DNA of 64,000 nucleotides. It comes from DATBFU01 sp035498405 (GTDB lineage: Bacteria; Acidobacteriota; Thermoanaerobaculia; UBA5066; Gp7-AA6). Of this stretch, positions 8,562 through 17,197 are shown piece after piece. Each line of letters opens with the position of its first letter. The first letter of the stretch is position 1. The stretch covers positions 1-64,000 of the forward strand of contig DATKAE010000011.1 of assembly GCA_035498405.1 (NCBI GenBank). Reading direction: 5' to 3'. The position numbers and the translations under genes were made by a program. The notes under the pieces are model-generated. The model did not search any database. It saw only the letters and a list, made by a program, of their open reading frames with translations, and was not told the DNA's origin.

Positions 8562-9143
8562 CTACGCCCAGTCGCCGGGCTTGCGAGAAAGCACGGGCGC
8601 GCCCTCGAGCACCGTCAGGATGGCCCGCGTGTTCTCCGCCACGGCGTAGAGAATGCGGTCCTCGGGTCTCGCGTATTGGCTGCGGATCGCGGACTCGAAC
8701 TGCGCCAGCAGGGGATCGAAATACCCGCCGATGTTGGCGATCACGATCGGTTTGCCGTGGATGCCGAGCTGCTTCCAGGTCAGCATCTCGATGATCTCCT
8801 CCATCGTTCCGAAGCCGCCCGGGAAGGCGACGAAGGCGTCGGCCAAGTCGAACAACCGTTGCTCGCGCTCGTGCATGGTCGAGACCCGCTCGAGCTCCGT
8901 CAGTCCCTGATGCGCCGACTCCCGGCCCTCGAGGGCCTTCGGGATCACACCGATCACCTTCCCGCCCGCCCCGAGAACCTCGTCGGCGAGCGCGCCCATC
9001 AGACCGCGCGAGGAGCCGCCGTAGACGAGCGTGACGCCGCGAGACGCGAGCTCCCGCCCGAAGGACCGTACTTCCCTCTCCACCGGCTCGTTGCGGACGG
9101 CGGCGCTGCTGCTGCAGTAGACACAGACACGTTTCAGGTCCAT
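8562..9143 (-). CDS. LOG-family protein (TIGR00730 Rossmann fold)
   Basis: The 193-residue protein carries the family signatures GGSSRGLMGALAD and FPGGFGTMEEI (PGGxGTxxE). Members cleave nucleoside 5'-monophosphates to base and ribose 5-phosphate; plant homologues release active cytokinin. In bacteria the role is usually purine-nucleotide salvage or is unknown. The neighbour on the same strand is pyrE, 21 bp upstream, consistent with a nucleotide-metabolism unit. Confidence 0.9.
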   Translation of the reverse strand: MDLKRVCVYCSSSAAVRNEPVEREVRSFGRELASRGVTLVYGGSSRGLMGALADEVLGAGGKVIGVIPKALEGRESAHQGLTELERVSTMHEREQRLFDLADAFVAFPGGFGTMEEIIEMLTWKQLGIHGKPIVIANIGGYFDPLLAQFESAIRSQYARPEDRILYAVAENTRAILTVLEGAPVLSRKPGDWA

Positions 9144-9164
9144 TGCGGAGATCTTACAGGGGCT

Positions 9165-9764
9165 TCACGGCCGGCCCGATTGTTTTCGAGGGCCGCCCTC
9201 GGCGGAGTGCCGGCTCCCCGGTGTGTCGAGCGGCACACCCTGCCGGCAGAGAGGGCAGCCCTCCGCTGGCCAGGCCGGAACCGAGAGCGTGAGCAACGAC
9301 CGCGAGGGCACCGAGAGAGCGCCAGCCGGAATTCCTCGATCCACGATCGACCCGGCAGCCACCACGGACCCGCCGGCCGACTCGACGGCTTCGATCGCTT
9401 CCCGGGTTGACTTGCCCGTCGTGAAGACGTCCTCGACGATCACCGCGGGCTCGCCCGACTCGAGACGAAATCCGCGGCGCAGCCCGAACCGGCCCTCCTG
9501 CCGCTCCACGAAGAGAAACCGCGTCGAAAGCGCGCGAGCAGTTTCGTGCCCGATGATCAGGCCGCCGAGGGCGGGGGAAACGACGACGCTCGGGCGGAAC
9601 TCGCCCAGTTGCTCCGCCAGCGCTCGGCCCGCCGCCTCGGCCCGCTCGGGCCACATCAGGAGTCGCGCGCACTGGAGGTAGGTGTCGGAGTGCAGCCCGC
9701 TCGAAAGACGAAAGTGTCCCTTCAGCAAGGCTCCGGTGTCGATGAAATCCTGCAGGCTGATCAC
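9165..9764 (-). CDS. pyrE: Orotate phosphoribosyltransferase
   Basis: PyrE joins orotate and PRPP to give OMP in pyrimidine synthesis. The PRPP-binding loop VIVEDVFTTGKS is intact, and VSPALGGLIIGHETA and FVERQEGRF match the family. The C-terminus has a CPLCRQGVPL extension seen in some PyrE subfamilies. I chose GTG at 9764 (VISLQDFIDTGALLKGHF), which fits family N-termini. A TTG at 9779 is possible but lies at the edge of a heptamer repeat. The product is 199 residues. Confidence 0.93.
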   Translation of the reverse strand: MISLQDFIDTGALLKGHFRLSSGLHSDTYLQCARLLMWPERAEAAGRALAEQLGEFRPSVVVSPALGGLIIGHETARALSTRFLFVERQEGRFGLRRGFRLESGEPAVIVEDVFTTGKSTREAIEAVESAGGSVVAAGSIVDRGIPAGALSVPSRSLLTLSVPAWPAEGCPLCRQGVPLDTPGSRHSAEGGPRKQSGRP

Positions 9765-9779
9765 GGCGGAAAGATACAA

Positions 9780-9803
9780 GGGGTTAGGGGTTAGGGGTTA
9801 GGA
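9780..9803 (+). repeat. Telomere-like GGGGTTA tandem array
   Basis: Three copies of GGGGTTA in tandem sit immediately upstream of pyrE. Read as G-rich plus strand they could form a G-quadruplex. Related GGGGTTAGG units recur at 19985-20010, and the complementary CTAACCC occurs at 9861-9874. Confidence 0.75.
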
Positions 9804-9837
9804 AAGAGATACAAAGGCCAGAACTGTGGTATTAGCC

Positions 9838-9874
9838 TCGCCCCTCGCCCCTCGCCCCTCAACCCTAACCCCTG
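9838..9874 (+). repeat. Heptamer array (CTCGCCC)3 followed by CAACCCTAACCCC
   Basis: Three CTCGCCC copies run into a CCCTAACCCC stretch and end at the stop codon of the NtrC-type regulator. It combines both repeat types seen at 7504 and 9780, in opposite G/C orientation to the 9780 array, so the 9780-9874 gap is bracketed by complementary repeats. Confidence 0.7.
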
Positions 9875-11239
9875 CTAGCCGTCCGCCTCCTTCGAGATCC
9901 GGTGGTGCTCGATCTTCTTGTAGAGGTTCGAGCGGGGCGTCTGGATCACTTCGGCGGTGCGGCTGATGTTCCATGCGTTCTCGCGCAGCTTGGCGACCAG
10001 GAATTGCCGCTCCGCGAACTCCTTGAACTCCGAGAGGGTCTCGAGCGTCGCGCTCTTCTCCGAGATCTCCGCCGGCGACACCCGGGCCTCCGGCGGAAGG
10101 TCGGCGGCCTCGATCGGATCGGCGTCGGTCATGATCAGGACCCGCTCGAGCAGATTGCGCAGCTCCCGCACGTTTCCGGGCCAGGAGCGCGCCTGCAGGA
10201 CGCCGAGCGCGCTCGAGCCGAAACGGCGCGGCCGACGGTGGTCCCGTTCCGAGAAGAGACGAGTGAAGTGCTCGACCAGCTCGGGAATGTCTTCGGTCCG
10301 CTCACGCAGCGGCGGGGTCCGTACGGGCACGACGTTCAACCGAAAGTAGAGGTCCTCGCGGAAACGCCCGTCCCGGATCCAGGCGGTCAAGTCACGGTTG
10401 GTCGCCGCCAGCACCCGCACGTTGACCTGCCGCACCCGCGCGGCGCCCACCGGCTCGACCTCTCCGGCCTCGAGCACGCGCAGCACCTTGGCCTGCGCCC
10501 GCGCCGACATGTCGCCGATCTCGTCCAAGAAGATCGTGCCGCCGTCGGCCTCGACGAACTTGCCCACCTGCCGCCGGACGGCCCCGGTGAAGGAGCCCTT
10601 CTCGTGCCCGAAGAGCTCCGACTCGATCAGCTCCTCGGGAATCGCCGCACAGTTGACCTGGATGAAGGGACCGGCGGAAACGCGGGAGCTGCGATGAATC
10701 TCGCGGGCCACGAGCTCCTTGCCCGTGCCGCTCTCCCCCTGAATGAGGACCGTTGCGCCGGTCGGTGCGGCTCGCGCGATTTGCTCGCGCAGCCCCCGCA
10801 TGGGGGCGCTCGTGCCCACCAGCACGGAGTCGTCGGCGAGCCGCCGGCGGAGCCGCTCGTTCTCGGCCGCGAGCGATTCCCGGGAAAGAGCATTGGCGAG
10901 CGAAACGAGGATGCGCTCGCGCCGCGGCGGCTTCTCGAGGAAGTCGACCGCGCCGCGCCGGGTGCACTCGACCGCCGTGGCGATGTCACCGTGTCCGGAG
11001 ATCATCAGGACCGGGGGCGCGCCCTGCCGGGCCATGATGCGATCGAGAACCTCGAGACCGTCCATGCCCGGCATCTTGATGTCCAGCAGGACTGCGCCGG
11101 GTGGATTCACTTCGAGCTCCGCCAAGGCCTGCTCCCCGTCGGCCGCGGCCGACACCGCGTAGCCCTCGTACTCGAGGATCATCCGAAGGGCGTCGCGGAT
11201 GCCCGGATCGTCGTCGACCACCAGAATGCGTTGGGCCAT
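9875..11239 (-). CDS. NtrC-family sigma-54-dependent response regulator
   Basis: The 454-residue protein has three domains. The receiver (1-120) carries DDD at 9-11 and phosphoacceptor Asp53 in LLDIKMPG. The AAA+ domain (about 140-375) has Walker A GESGTGKE, GSFTGA (the sigma-54 contact loop, normally GAFTGA) and Walker B IFLDEIGD. The C-terminal Fis-type helix-turn-helix includes SRTAEVIQTPRSNLYKK. It activates sigma-54 promoters when phosphorylated. No histidine kinase is adjacent. The start chosen is ATG 11239 (MAQRILVVDDD); an upstream ATG at 11320 would add an unconserved tail. Confidence 0.93.
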   Translation of the reverse strand: MAQRILVVDDDPGIRDALRMILEYEGYAVSAAADGEQALAELEVNPPGAVLLDIKMPGMDGLEVLDRIMARQGAPPVLMISGHGDIATAVECTRRGAVDFLEKPPRRERILVSLANALSRESLAAENERLRRRLADDSVLVGTSAPMRGLREQIARAAPTGATVLIQGESGTGKELVAREIHRSSRVSAGPFIQVNCAAIPEELIESELFGHEKGSFTGAVRRQVGKFVEADGGTIFLDEIGDMSARAQAKVLRVLEAGEVEPVGAARVRQVNVRVLAATNRDLTAWIRDGRFREDLYFRLNVVPVRTPPLRERTEDIPELVEHFTRLFSERDHRRPRRFGSSALGVLQARSWPGNVRELRNLLERVLIMTDADPIEAADLPPEARVSPAEISEKSATLETLSEFKEFAERQFLVAKLRENAWNISRTAEVIQTPRSNLYKKIEHHRISKEADG

Positions 11240-11330
11240 ATCTGCGCCGCACTCCCCCGTTTGACGTTCAGAATTCCGCATCGGAGAGGTCAATTCCAAT
11301 TTTGACTCCCGAGATGCCATTTCGCGCCCC

Positions 11331-11362
11331 GAAAACGAACGCGCCCGCCGCGAGGCGGGCGC
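11331..11362 (-). terminator. Probable terminator after the HtrA gene
   Basis: On the minus strand a 9-bp perfect stem (GCGCCCGCC / GGCGGGCGC) with a 4-base loop is followed by GTTCGTTTTC, a moderately T-rich tail. It lies 26 bp beyond the protease stop. Confidence 0.6.
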
Positions 11363-11387
11363 AGGAAAGCCGCTCCCGGCCGACCGG

Positions 11388-12908
11388 CTATTCGATCTTG
11401 ACCAGCGCGAAGAAGGAGATCTTGGCCTGCGGACGGAAGACGTACAGCCGCAGGTAATCCCCCTTCTTGGCGATCTTGACCAGGCGGCCGAACTCCTCGG
11501 TCGAGGTCACGGCCTGGCCGTTGACCTGGGTGATGATGTCCCCGTCGGCCAGACCCGCGTCGGCCGCGGGCGAAACTTCCTTGACGTGCACCACGAACAG
11601 CCCCTGGGTCGAGGCGTCGAGCCCGGCCATCTGGCGGACCTGGGGCGTCACCTCCTGGACCGACACGCCAATCTTGCCCCGCGAGTCTTCGGAGCTCGCG
11701 CGACCCTTCTCGTCATCGCTCGATCCTTCGGCGCCGCGCTCGGCTAACGTCGCGGTGACATTCATTTCCTTGCCGTCGCGGATCAGCTCGAGCTTCACCT
11801 TGCTGCCCGGCGGACGCGCGGAGACGTAGCCGATCAGGTCGCGGATGTCCTTGACCTGCGTGTTGTCGACTTTCACGATCGTGTCGCCCGGCTTGATCCC
11901 CGACTTGTCCGCCGGCTCTCCGGGTAGCACGGACTGAACGAAGGCTCCATCCTGCGACTTCAAATTGAAGGCCGCGGCCTTGTCGCCGTCCACGTTCCCG
12001 ATGTTGATGCCGAGGTACCCCCGAACGACCTTCCCGCGCTCCCGCAGCTGCGGCAGGATGCTCTTCAGGGTGTTGACCGGCACCGCGAAGCCGATGTTCT
12101 GCGCGGGCCGGTACATGGCCGTGTTGATGCCGATGACCTCGCCCCGGACGTTGATCAGCGGCCCTCCGGAGTTCCCGAAGTTGATCGCGGCGTCGGTCTG
12201 GATGAAGTTCTCGAAGGAGCGGGAGGCCGAGTCCGCGGTCAGGCCGGAGCGGTCCTTGGCCGAAACCACACCGACGGTGACCGTCTTGTCGAAGTTCAGG
12301 GGATCGCCGATCGCCATCACCCACTCGCCCACCTTCAGACGGTCGGAGTCGCCGAGCGGCAGTGGCGTCAGCTTCTTCTTGCTGTCGATCTTGATTAGGG
12401 CCAGATCCGTGGCCGCATCCCGTCCCATGACCTTGGCGGTGTAGCGGTCCTTGCCGATCCGGACCTCGATCTTGTCGGCGCCGTCGATCACGTGATTGTT
12501 CGTGACGAGCTCGCCGTCGTCGGAGATCACGAAGCCGGTGCCGCCCTGCATCTCCTTGTGCTCTTCCTCATCCCGCGGCTGGCCGCGCCGCGGAGCGCCC
12601 GGCTGCCCGAAGAAAAACTCGAAGGGATCGCCGCCGCCCTCGCCGCCGAAGGGGTTCATTCGGTAGCGGCCCGACGAGCCCTTGACGATGTCGGTGGAGG
12701 TGATGGAAACGACGGAAGGCATCGCCTCTTCGGCGATGTCGGCGAAGGACGGAGCGGACAGGCCGCTCGACCGGGCCGGCGCCGACGACTCGCGCTGCGC
12801 CTCCGACTTGGGCGTCAGATCGACTGAACCCGCCACCACCATCCCGAAGGCAACCGCCGCCGCGATCAAGACCGAGAAGGAAAGCGCGCGCTTGGTGGAC
12901 TTCTGCAT
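11388..12908 (-). CDS. DegP/HtrA-family periplasmic serine protease
   Basis: The 506-residue protein starts with a basic stretch and a hydrophobic segment (about 8-27), a signal peptide or anchor. The trypsin-like domain has the triad His139 (TNNHVID), Asp168 (ATDLALI) and Ser247 (GNSGGPL). Two PDZ domains follow (about 290-385 and 410-500). It degrades or chaperones misfolded envelope proteins. A Gly/Arg-rich insertion at about 85-115 corresponds to the flexible LA-loop region of DegP. ATG 12908 is preferred, with GAGGAG upstream; the frame is open to 12938. Confidence 0.95.
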   Translation of the reverse strand: MQKSTKRALSFSVLIAAAVAFGMVVAGSVDLTPKSEAQRESSAPARSSGLSAPSFADIAEEAMPSVVSITSTDIVKGSSGRYRMNPFGGEGGGDPFEFFFGQPGAPRRGQPRDEEEHKEMQGGTGFVISDDGELVTNNHVIDGADKIEVRIGKDRYTAKVMGRDAATDLALIKIDSKKKLTPLPLGDSDRLKVGEWVMAIGDPLNFDKTVTVGVVSAKDRSGLTADSASRSFENFIQTDAAINFGNSGGPLINVRGEVIGINTAMYRPAQNIGFAVPVNTLKSILPQLRERGKVVRGYLGINIGNVDGDKAAAFNLKSQDGAFVQSVLPGEPADKSGIKPGDTIVKVDNTQVKDIRDLIGYVSARPPGSKVKLELIRDGKEMNVTATLAERGAEGSSDDEKGRASSEDSRGKIGVSVQEVTPQVRQMAGLDASTQGLFVVHVKEVSPAADAGLADGDIITQVNGQAVTSTEEFGRLVKIAKKGDYLRLYVFRPQAKISFFALVKIE

Positions 12909-12950
12909 GGATCTTCTTGCTCCTCTATGGCCGGGCATGCCCGGACAGGA

Positions 12951-13400
12951 CTAGGGAACGCCGGGCGCGCCCGGCGAATTCCTCCGGGGCGGCAGATTGA
13001 GGCGGCGGTGCTCCACCAGGATGCAGCGATCCATGGCGACCGAGATGCCGGCCTCCTCCAGGCGCCGCGCCGACTCGGGATCCACGACCCCCTGCTGCAT
13101 GAAGAAAAACGAGACACCCCTGGCGATGGCCTGCGTCGCCACCGGCGAGACCTCCTCGGAACGGCGGAAGACGTTGACGATGTCGATCGAGACTTCGGGC
13201 GGCACCTCCGCCAGGCTCGGATGGCACCTCGCCCCCAGGATCTCGCGATGCCCGGGGTTGACGGGCACGACCCGGTACCCCGCTTCCTGCAGGTACTGGG
13301 CAATCGCATGGGACGGACGGTCGGGATTCGGGGAGCAGCCGACGACCGCGATCGTCTGCGCCTGCTCGAGGGCTCGACGGATCTGCCCCGGGTCGTTCAA
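12951..13400 (-). CDS. CoA-binding domain protein (YccU-like), TTG start
   Basis: The 149-residue single-domain Rossmann protein has TIAVVGCSPNPDRPSHAIAQYL near its start and VNPGHREILG after it, typical of the CoA_binding_2 family. No catalytic role is established for these stand-alone domains; nucleotide or CoA binding is presumed. The frame extends upstream without ATG. TTG at 13400 overlaps the stop of the TonB-like gene as TTGA and is preceded by GGGAG at a suitable distance, so initiation by coupling is likely. Confidence 0.8.
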   Translation of the reverse strand: MNDPGQIRRALEQAQTIAVVGCSPNPDRPSHAIAQYLQEAGYRVVPVNPGHREILGARCHPSLAEVPPEVSIDIVNVFRRSEEVSPVATQAIARGVSFFFMQQGVVDPESARRLEEAGISVAMDRCILVEHRRLNLPPRRNSPGAPGVP

Positions 13401-15094
13401 TTCTCGCTCCCGCCACCCGCATCTCCAGGACGAATGTTGTAGAAGAAGGTTACGGTGATGCCTTCCCGGTCCTTGCCCGGAACCTGGGCCAGGAGGTCCT
13501 TGGGGAGCGGCCGGAAGGGATCCGAGGTCAGGATCGCTTGCATCGCCGCGTTGTCGAAGGGGGGCACCCCCGAGTGCGAAAGGAACGTCGCTCCTTCGAC
13601 ACTTCCGTTGGCCAGGATGTAGAAGCGGACCGTGAGCTTTCCCTTCCATCCCAGCCGTGCCAGGGACGGAACCTCCCAGTGCAGCTTGATGCGGCGGATC
13701 ATCTCGGCCGCGTAGGGACCCCAGTCGTACCAGCTCGTATCGAAGGACAGCGGGCCCTCGTCGACGAAGCCGCCATCCAGATTCGGAGTGCCTGCCCCGT
13801 TCTCCCCGCGAGCACCCACGCCCTCGGCCGCTGCCTTGATGGCGTCCTGGAGGCCCGCGAGGCGCTCGGTAGGTTTCGCCCCGGCCGCTTGCCCCGTTGC
13901 AGAAGGCTCGCCCTTGGGGACCACGAACGACCCGTCCTCCGGCTTCATCACCGCCTCGCCGGCTTTGGGACCCGGCTTCTCCGGTCCCTTCTCCGCCTGT
14001 GCCTTGACCGCCGGCCTCGGTGGAACGCGCGGCGCCCCGCCACGGGGGGTCCCGGGAGCCAGCCCTTCCTTTCCGGGGCGCTCCGGAACGAACGGCGACT
14101 CGGCACGCGGTCTGTTGCGATCGCCGCCTCCGGCGCGTCGATCCGCGTCGGAGGGGGCGGACTTCTTCGGATTCTCGCGCGCGGGGCCGGGTGCCTCCTT
14201 GAAGATGATCGGGACCTTCTCCTCCTCGGTCTTTTCCGGGGGAACGAAAGCCGCCAGCAATCCCTTGCGCGGGTCGTGAACGATGGAAGGGGCAGAGAGG
14301 AGCAGCAGCAGAAGGAGGGCGTGAGCGAGGAGCGAGGCGAGCACGGCCCGCTCGACCGGGAATGCCGGCTCGGAGCGGTGCTCGACGTCTCGCTCGAATT
14401 CCGGAACCTCGATCTCAGGAGACTCGACGATCTCCAGTTGCCTGGCCGTGGCGGTCGAGGCGTAGGGCATGGCCTCCAGGCCGAAGAAGGACCGGCTGCT
14501 AACCTCGCCCGGTGAAGTGCCTGGCGACCCGGTGGGCGGCAGCCCGCCGAGCCCGAAGAAGGAGGGGCTCGTCGGCTCGGCCGGGATACCCGGACGGGCC
14601 GGTCGGGCCGGTCGGGCCGGTCGCCGGATCGGGGGCAGCGAGGAAGGCTCTATTCCCCCAAGGCCGAGAATCGAAGCGTTCGGAGGCTCGCCTTCCGTCC
14701 CCGGCGCTATCGCCTTCCAGGCAAATGGTGCCGCTCGAGTTGCCTGCAAGCCGAGCAACGATGCCGAGGGGGGAGCCGCGTCCGTGCCCGGAACAGGTTC
14801 CCCGCGCCGCAGGGGAGAAACGGCGATACCCTCGAGGCCCAGCAGCGAGCGGCTTGGGCGCTCGCCATTGGTGCCTGATGCGGGGGCCGCGATTCGAAAG
14901 GGAGTGGGCTCGATCCGTCCGAGCCCCAGAATCGATCGGGTCGGCGGCTCGCCCTCGTCCTCTTGGTCTCGCCCGCGATCAAACAAGTAGTTCTCCGCCT
15001 TGGGGACCCCGTCCCTCACTCCGTAACGCTCGCCTGCACCGTCCGATTTCGACTCGGGCCTCTTTTTTCGCCGCCCGAAACGCAGAAGCTCCAT
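13397..15094 (-). CDS. TonB-family protein with repeated N-terminal motif
   Basis: The 565-residue protein has one membrane helix at about 250-270, a Pro/Lys/Glu-rich periplasmic linker (about 275-440) and a C-terminal TonB-like domain (about 455-555, AEMIRRIKLHWEVP, GSVEGATFLSHSG). These proteins transduce proton-motive energy or work in AgmX/gliding-type systems. The N-terminal cytoplasmic part is unusual: S(I/L/F)(L/F)GL occurs six times, at residues 54, 83, 112, 141, 178 and 202; the first four copies are spaced exactly 29 residues apart. No ExbB/ExbD genes are adjacent. The gene is divergent from rimP. Confidence 0.8.
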   Translation of the reverse strand: MELLRFGRRKKRPESKSDGAGERYGVRDGVPKAENYLFDRGRDQEDEGEPPTRSILGLGRIEPTPFRIAAPASGTNGERPSRSLLGLEGIAVSPLRRGEPVPGTDAAPPSASLLGLQATRAAPFAWKAIAPGTEGEPPNASILGLGGIEPSSLPPIRRPARPARPARPGIPAEPTSPSFFGLGGLPPTGSPGTSPGEVSSRSFFGLEAMPYASTATARQLEIVESPEIEVPEFERDVEHRSEPAFPVERAVLASLLAHALLLLLLLSAPSIVHDPRKGLLAAFVPPEKTEEEKVPIIFKEAPGPARENPKKSAPSDADRRAGGGDRNRPRAESPFVPERPGKEGLAPGTPRGGAPRVPPRPAVKAQAEKGPEKPGPKAGEAVMKPEDGSFVVPKGEPSATGQAAGAKPTERLAGLQDAIKAAAEGVGARGENGAGTPNLDGGFVDEGPLSFDTSWYDWGPYAAEMIRRIKLHWEVPSLARLGWKGKLTVRFYILANGSVEGATFLSHSGVPPFDNAAMQAILTSDPFRPLPKDLLAQVPGKDREGITVTFFYNIRPGDAGGGSEN

Positions 15095-15192
15095 GGAGCG
15101 AGCGCTTTGCGCCTGTCGGCGCCAGGACTTCGTTGCCTAAACCTCGCGGATTCTGATAGAAGAGCCTTGCTTTCGGCTTCTGGAGGAAAAGG

Positions 15193-15216
15193 AAGCGGGC
15201 CCTGGCCCGCTTTTTT
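15193..15216 (+). terminator. Terminator-like hairpin in the rimP leader (possible attenuator)
   Basis: AAGCGGGCC-CT-GGCCCGCTT folds into a 9-bp stem followed by six T residues, a textbook intrinsic terminator on the plus strand. It ends five bases before the rimP ATG. The gene behind it is divergent (TonB-like, minus strand), so no plus-strand gene needs terminating here. A GGAGG at 15182-15186 sits before the hairpin. The layout suggests premature termination or translational control of rimP-nusA-infB. Confidence 0.7.
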
Positions 15217-15221
15217 GTTCG

Positions 15222-15755
15222 ATGCTCCGATTGAGCGAGGAAACGCTGAACGAGATCCGGGCGATCGCCGCGGAAAGAGGGTGCCGGCTGTTGGCCGTCG
15301 AGTCGGCCGGGGCAGGGAAGTTCTCCGTGCTCCGGCTCGTGCTGGAGCGTCAAGACGGGTCCCCGGTCTCCATCGAAGAATGCGAGGCGGTCTCCCGAGA
15401 AGTCTCTCCCCTGCTCGACGTTTCCAACGAAATCGCCCACCGTTATACCCTCGAAGTCTCCTCGCCGGGACTCGACCGCAAGCTCTACTCCCTCGAGGAC
15501 GCCACCCGCTTCCTCGGGCGGCGGGTTCGCGTTCAAACCGAGGCACCCGTCGTGCCCGAAGCCGCCGGGCCTTCGAAGGCGCCGCCGTCGCCGGCCCGAA
15601 ACTTCCGGGGAGTCCTCCGTTCGGTCGACGGAGACGTCCTCACCGTCGTTGATGAGGAGAATCGCAAAATCTATAATGTCCGTTTTGGCGAAATTCGGCT
15701 CGCCCGTCTCGACTTTGAATGGCCGAACGGGGGTAGGAGAGCTTTTCCAAGATGA
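15222..15755 (+). CDS. rimP: Ribosome maturation factor RimP
   Basis: RimP assists 30S maturation. The 177-residue product has the N-domain with CRLLAVES, the conserved CEAVSREVSPLLD and YTLEVSSPGLDRKLYS, then an SH3-like C-domain. The C-domain has a Pro/Ala-rich insertion of about 18 residues (near 107-125) before FRGVLRSVDGDVL. It overlaps nusA by ATGA. The ATG at 15222 has no Shine-Dalgarno between it and the upstream hairpin, so start usage may depend on that structure. Confidence 0.93.
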   Translation: MLRLSEETLNEIRAIAAERGCRLLAVESAGAGKFSVLRLVLERQDGSPVSIEECEAVSREVSPLLDVSNEIAHRYTLEVSSPGLDRKLYSLEDATRFLGRRVRVQTEAPVVPEAAGPSKAPPSPARNFRGVLRSVDGDVLTVVDEENRKIYNVRFGEIRLARLDFEWPNGGRRAFPR

Positions 15756-17188
15756 TCATCGATCCGTCGGTCATTCGACAGGTTTCGCGCGAAAAGGACA
15801 TCGATCCGGAGAAGATGTTCGGCGCGCTCGAGGAAGCCATGTCCTCTGCCGCGCGGAAATACTACCGGGACAAGGCCGTCGTGACCTCCATCGACCGCAA
15901 GACGGGGGAGATGACCGTCACCTCCCGCCGCACGGTCGTCGCCGAGCTCGACACGGAATCGGAAGAACCGCCGCCGCAGATCCTGCTCGAGGAGGCCCGG
16001 GAGCTCGTGGAGAAGCACGGAACGCGCGGCGAGGTTCGCGTCCTGCGGCCGGGTCCCGAGGGAGAGCCGCCCGTCGAGGTCTCCGACGTGGCTCTGGGAG
16101 ACGAGATCCGGCAGCACCGCGAGCCCGTCGGGCTCGGCCGGATTGCGGCCCAGACCGCCAAGCAAGTGCTCTACCAGAAGGTCCGGGAGGCGGAGCGGGA
16201 CAACATCTACAACGAGTTCTTCCCGAAGGTGGGAGAACTGATGAGCGGCACGGTCAAGCGCTTCGAGCGGGGCGACATGGTCGTCGATCTCGGACGCACC
16301 GAGGCGGTGATCCCGCGCGATCAGCAGTCGCGCATGGAGCGCTATGGCCAGGGAGAGCGGATTCGCGCGGTTCTCCACGACGTGCACCGCAATCCGAAGG
16401 GACCCCAGCTCATCCTGTCGCGGACGGATCCCCGCCTGCTGATCCGGCTGTTCGAGATGGAGGTCCCGGAAATCTACGACGGCACCGTCGTCATCAAGGG
16501 AGCGGTCCGGCAGCCGGGCGAGCGCGCCAAGATCGCCGTCCGCTCGCGGGAGCGAGACGTGGACCCGGTGGGCGCCTGTGTCGGCATGCGCGGCAGCCGC
16601 GTGCAGTCGATCATGCGGGAGCTCCATGGCGAGAAGATCGACGTCATCCTCTACTCGGACGACCTGATCACGTTCGCGCAGAACGCGCTCGCCCCCGCCA
16701 AGATCACGCGCGTCTCGCCGATCCATCACGAGGACGGGACGATGAGCCTCGATTGCGTCGTCGAAGACGACCAGCTCTCGCTCGCGATCGGGAAGAAGGG
16801 CCAAAACGTGCGGCTCGCCTCCGCGCTGATCGGCATGAAGATCGAGATCAAGGGCGAATCGGAGGTCAAGGGCGAAGTCGCCGAGGCTCTCTCTCGCATG
16901 CTTCAGGCCTCGCGCCGGCGCCAGACTCCGGTCGCTGAAATCCCCGGCGTGGGCGAAAAGACGGCCGAGAAGCTCGCCGAAGCAGGCATCGCGACCCTCG
17001 GGGCGCTGCTCGAAAAGACCGCCGAGGAGCTGGCCGAGATCCCCGGTATCGGCGACAAATCGGCCGAAAAGATCCTGGAAGCGGCGCGCGCTGCCGATCA
17101 GGCAGCGGCCGAAGAGCCCGGCGACACGGAAGCCGCCGAAGACGAACAGAAGTCGGAAACGCCCGAAGAGACGACGGTCACGGAGTAG
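15752..17188 (+). CDS. nusA: Transcription termination/antitermination factor NusA
   Basis: The 478-residue NusA contains the N-terminal RNA polymerase-binding domain (about 1-130, DPEKMFGALEEAM), an S1 domain (about 135-200), two KH domains (about 205-350, GACVGMRGSRVQSIM and LAIGKKGQNVRLA) and a C-terminal pair of helix-hairpin-helix motifs (PGVGEKTAEKLAEAG, PGIGDKSAEKILE). It modulates pausing, termination and antitermination. Order rimP-nusA-infB is canonical, but no ylxR/rnpM-like gene separates nusA from infB here. Confidence 0.97.
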   Translation: MIIDPSVIRQVSREKDIDPEKMFGALEEAMSSAARKYYRDKAVVTSIDRKTGEMTVTSRRTVVAELDTESEEPPPQILLEEARELVEKHGTRGEVRVLRPGPEGEPPVEVSDVALGDEIRQHREPVGLGRIAAQTAKQVLYQKVREAERDNIYNEFFPKVGELMSGTVKRFERGDMVVDLGRTEAVIPRDQQSRMERYGQGERIRAVLHDVHRNPKGPQLILSRTDPRLLIRLFEMEVPEIYDGTVVIKGAVRQPGERAKIAVRSRERDVDPVGACVGMRGSRVQSIMRELHGEKIDVILYSDDLITFAQNALAPAKITRVSPIHHEDGTMSLDCVVEDDQLSLAIGKKGQNVRLASALIGMKIEIKGESEVKGEVAEALSRMLQASRRRQTPVAEIPGVGEKTAEKLAEAGIATLGALLEKTAEELAEIPGIGDKSAEKILEAARAADQAAAEEPGDTEAAEDEQKSETPEETTVTE

Positions 17189-17197
17189 CCCAACGGT

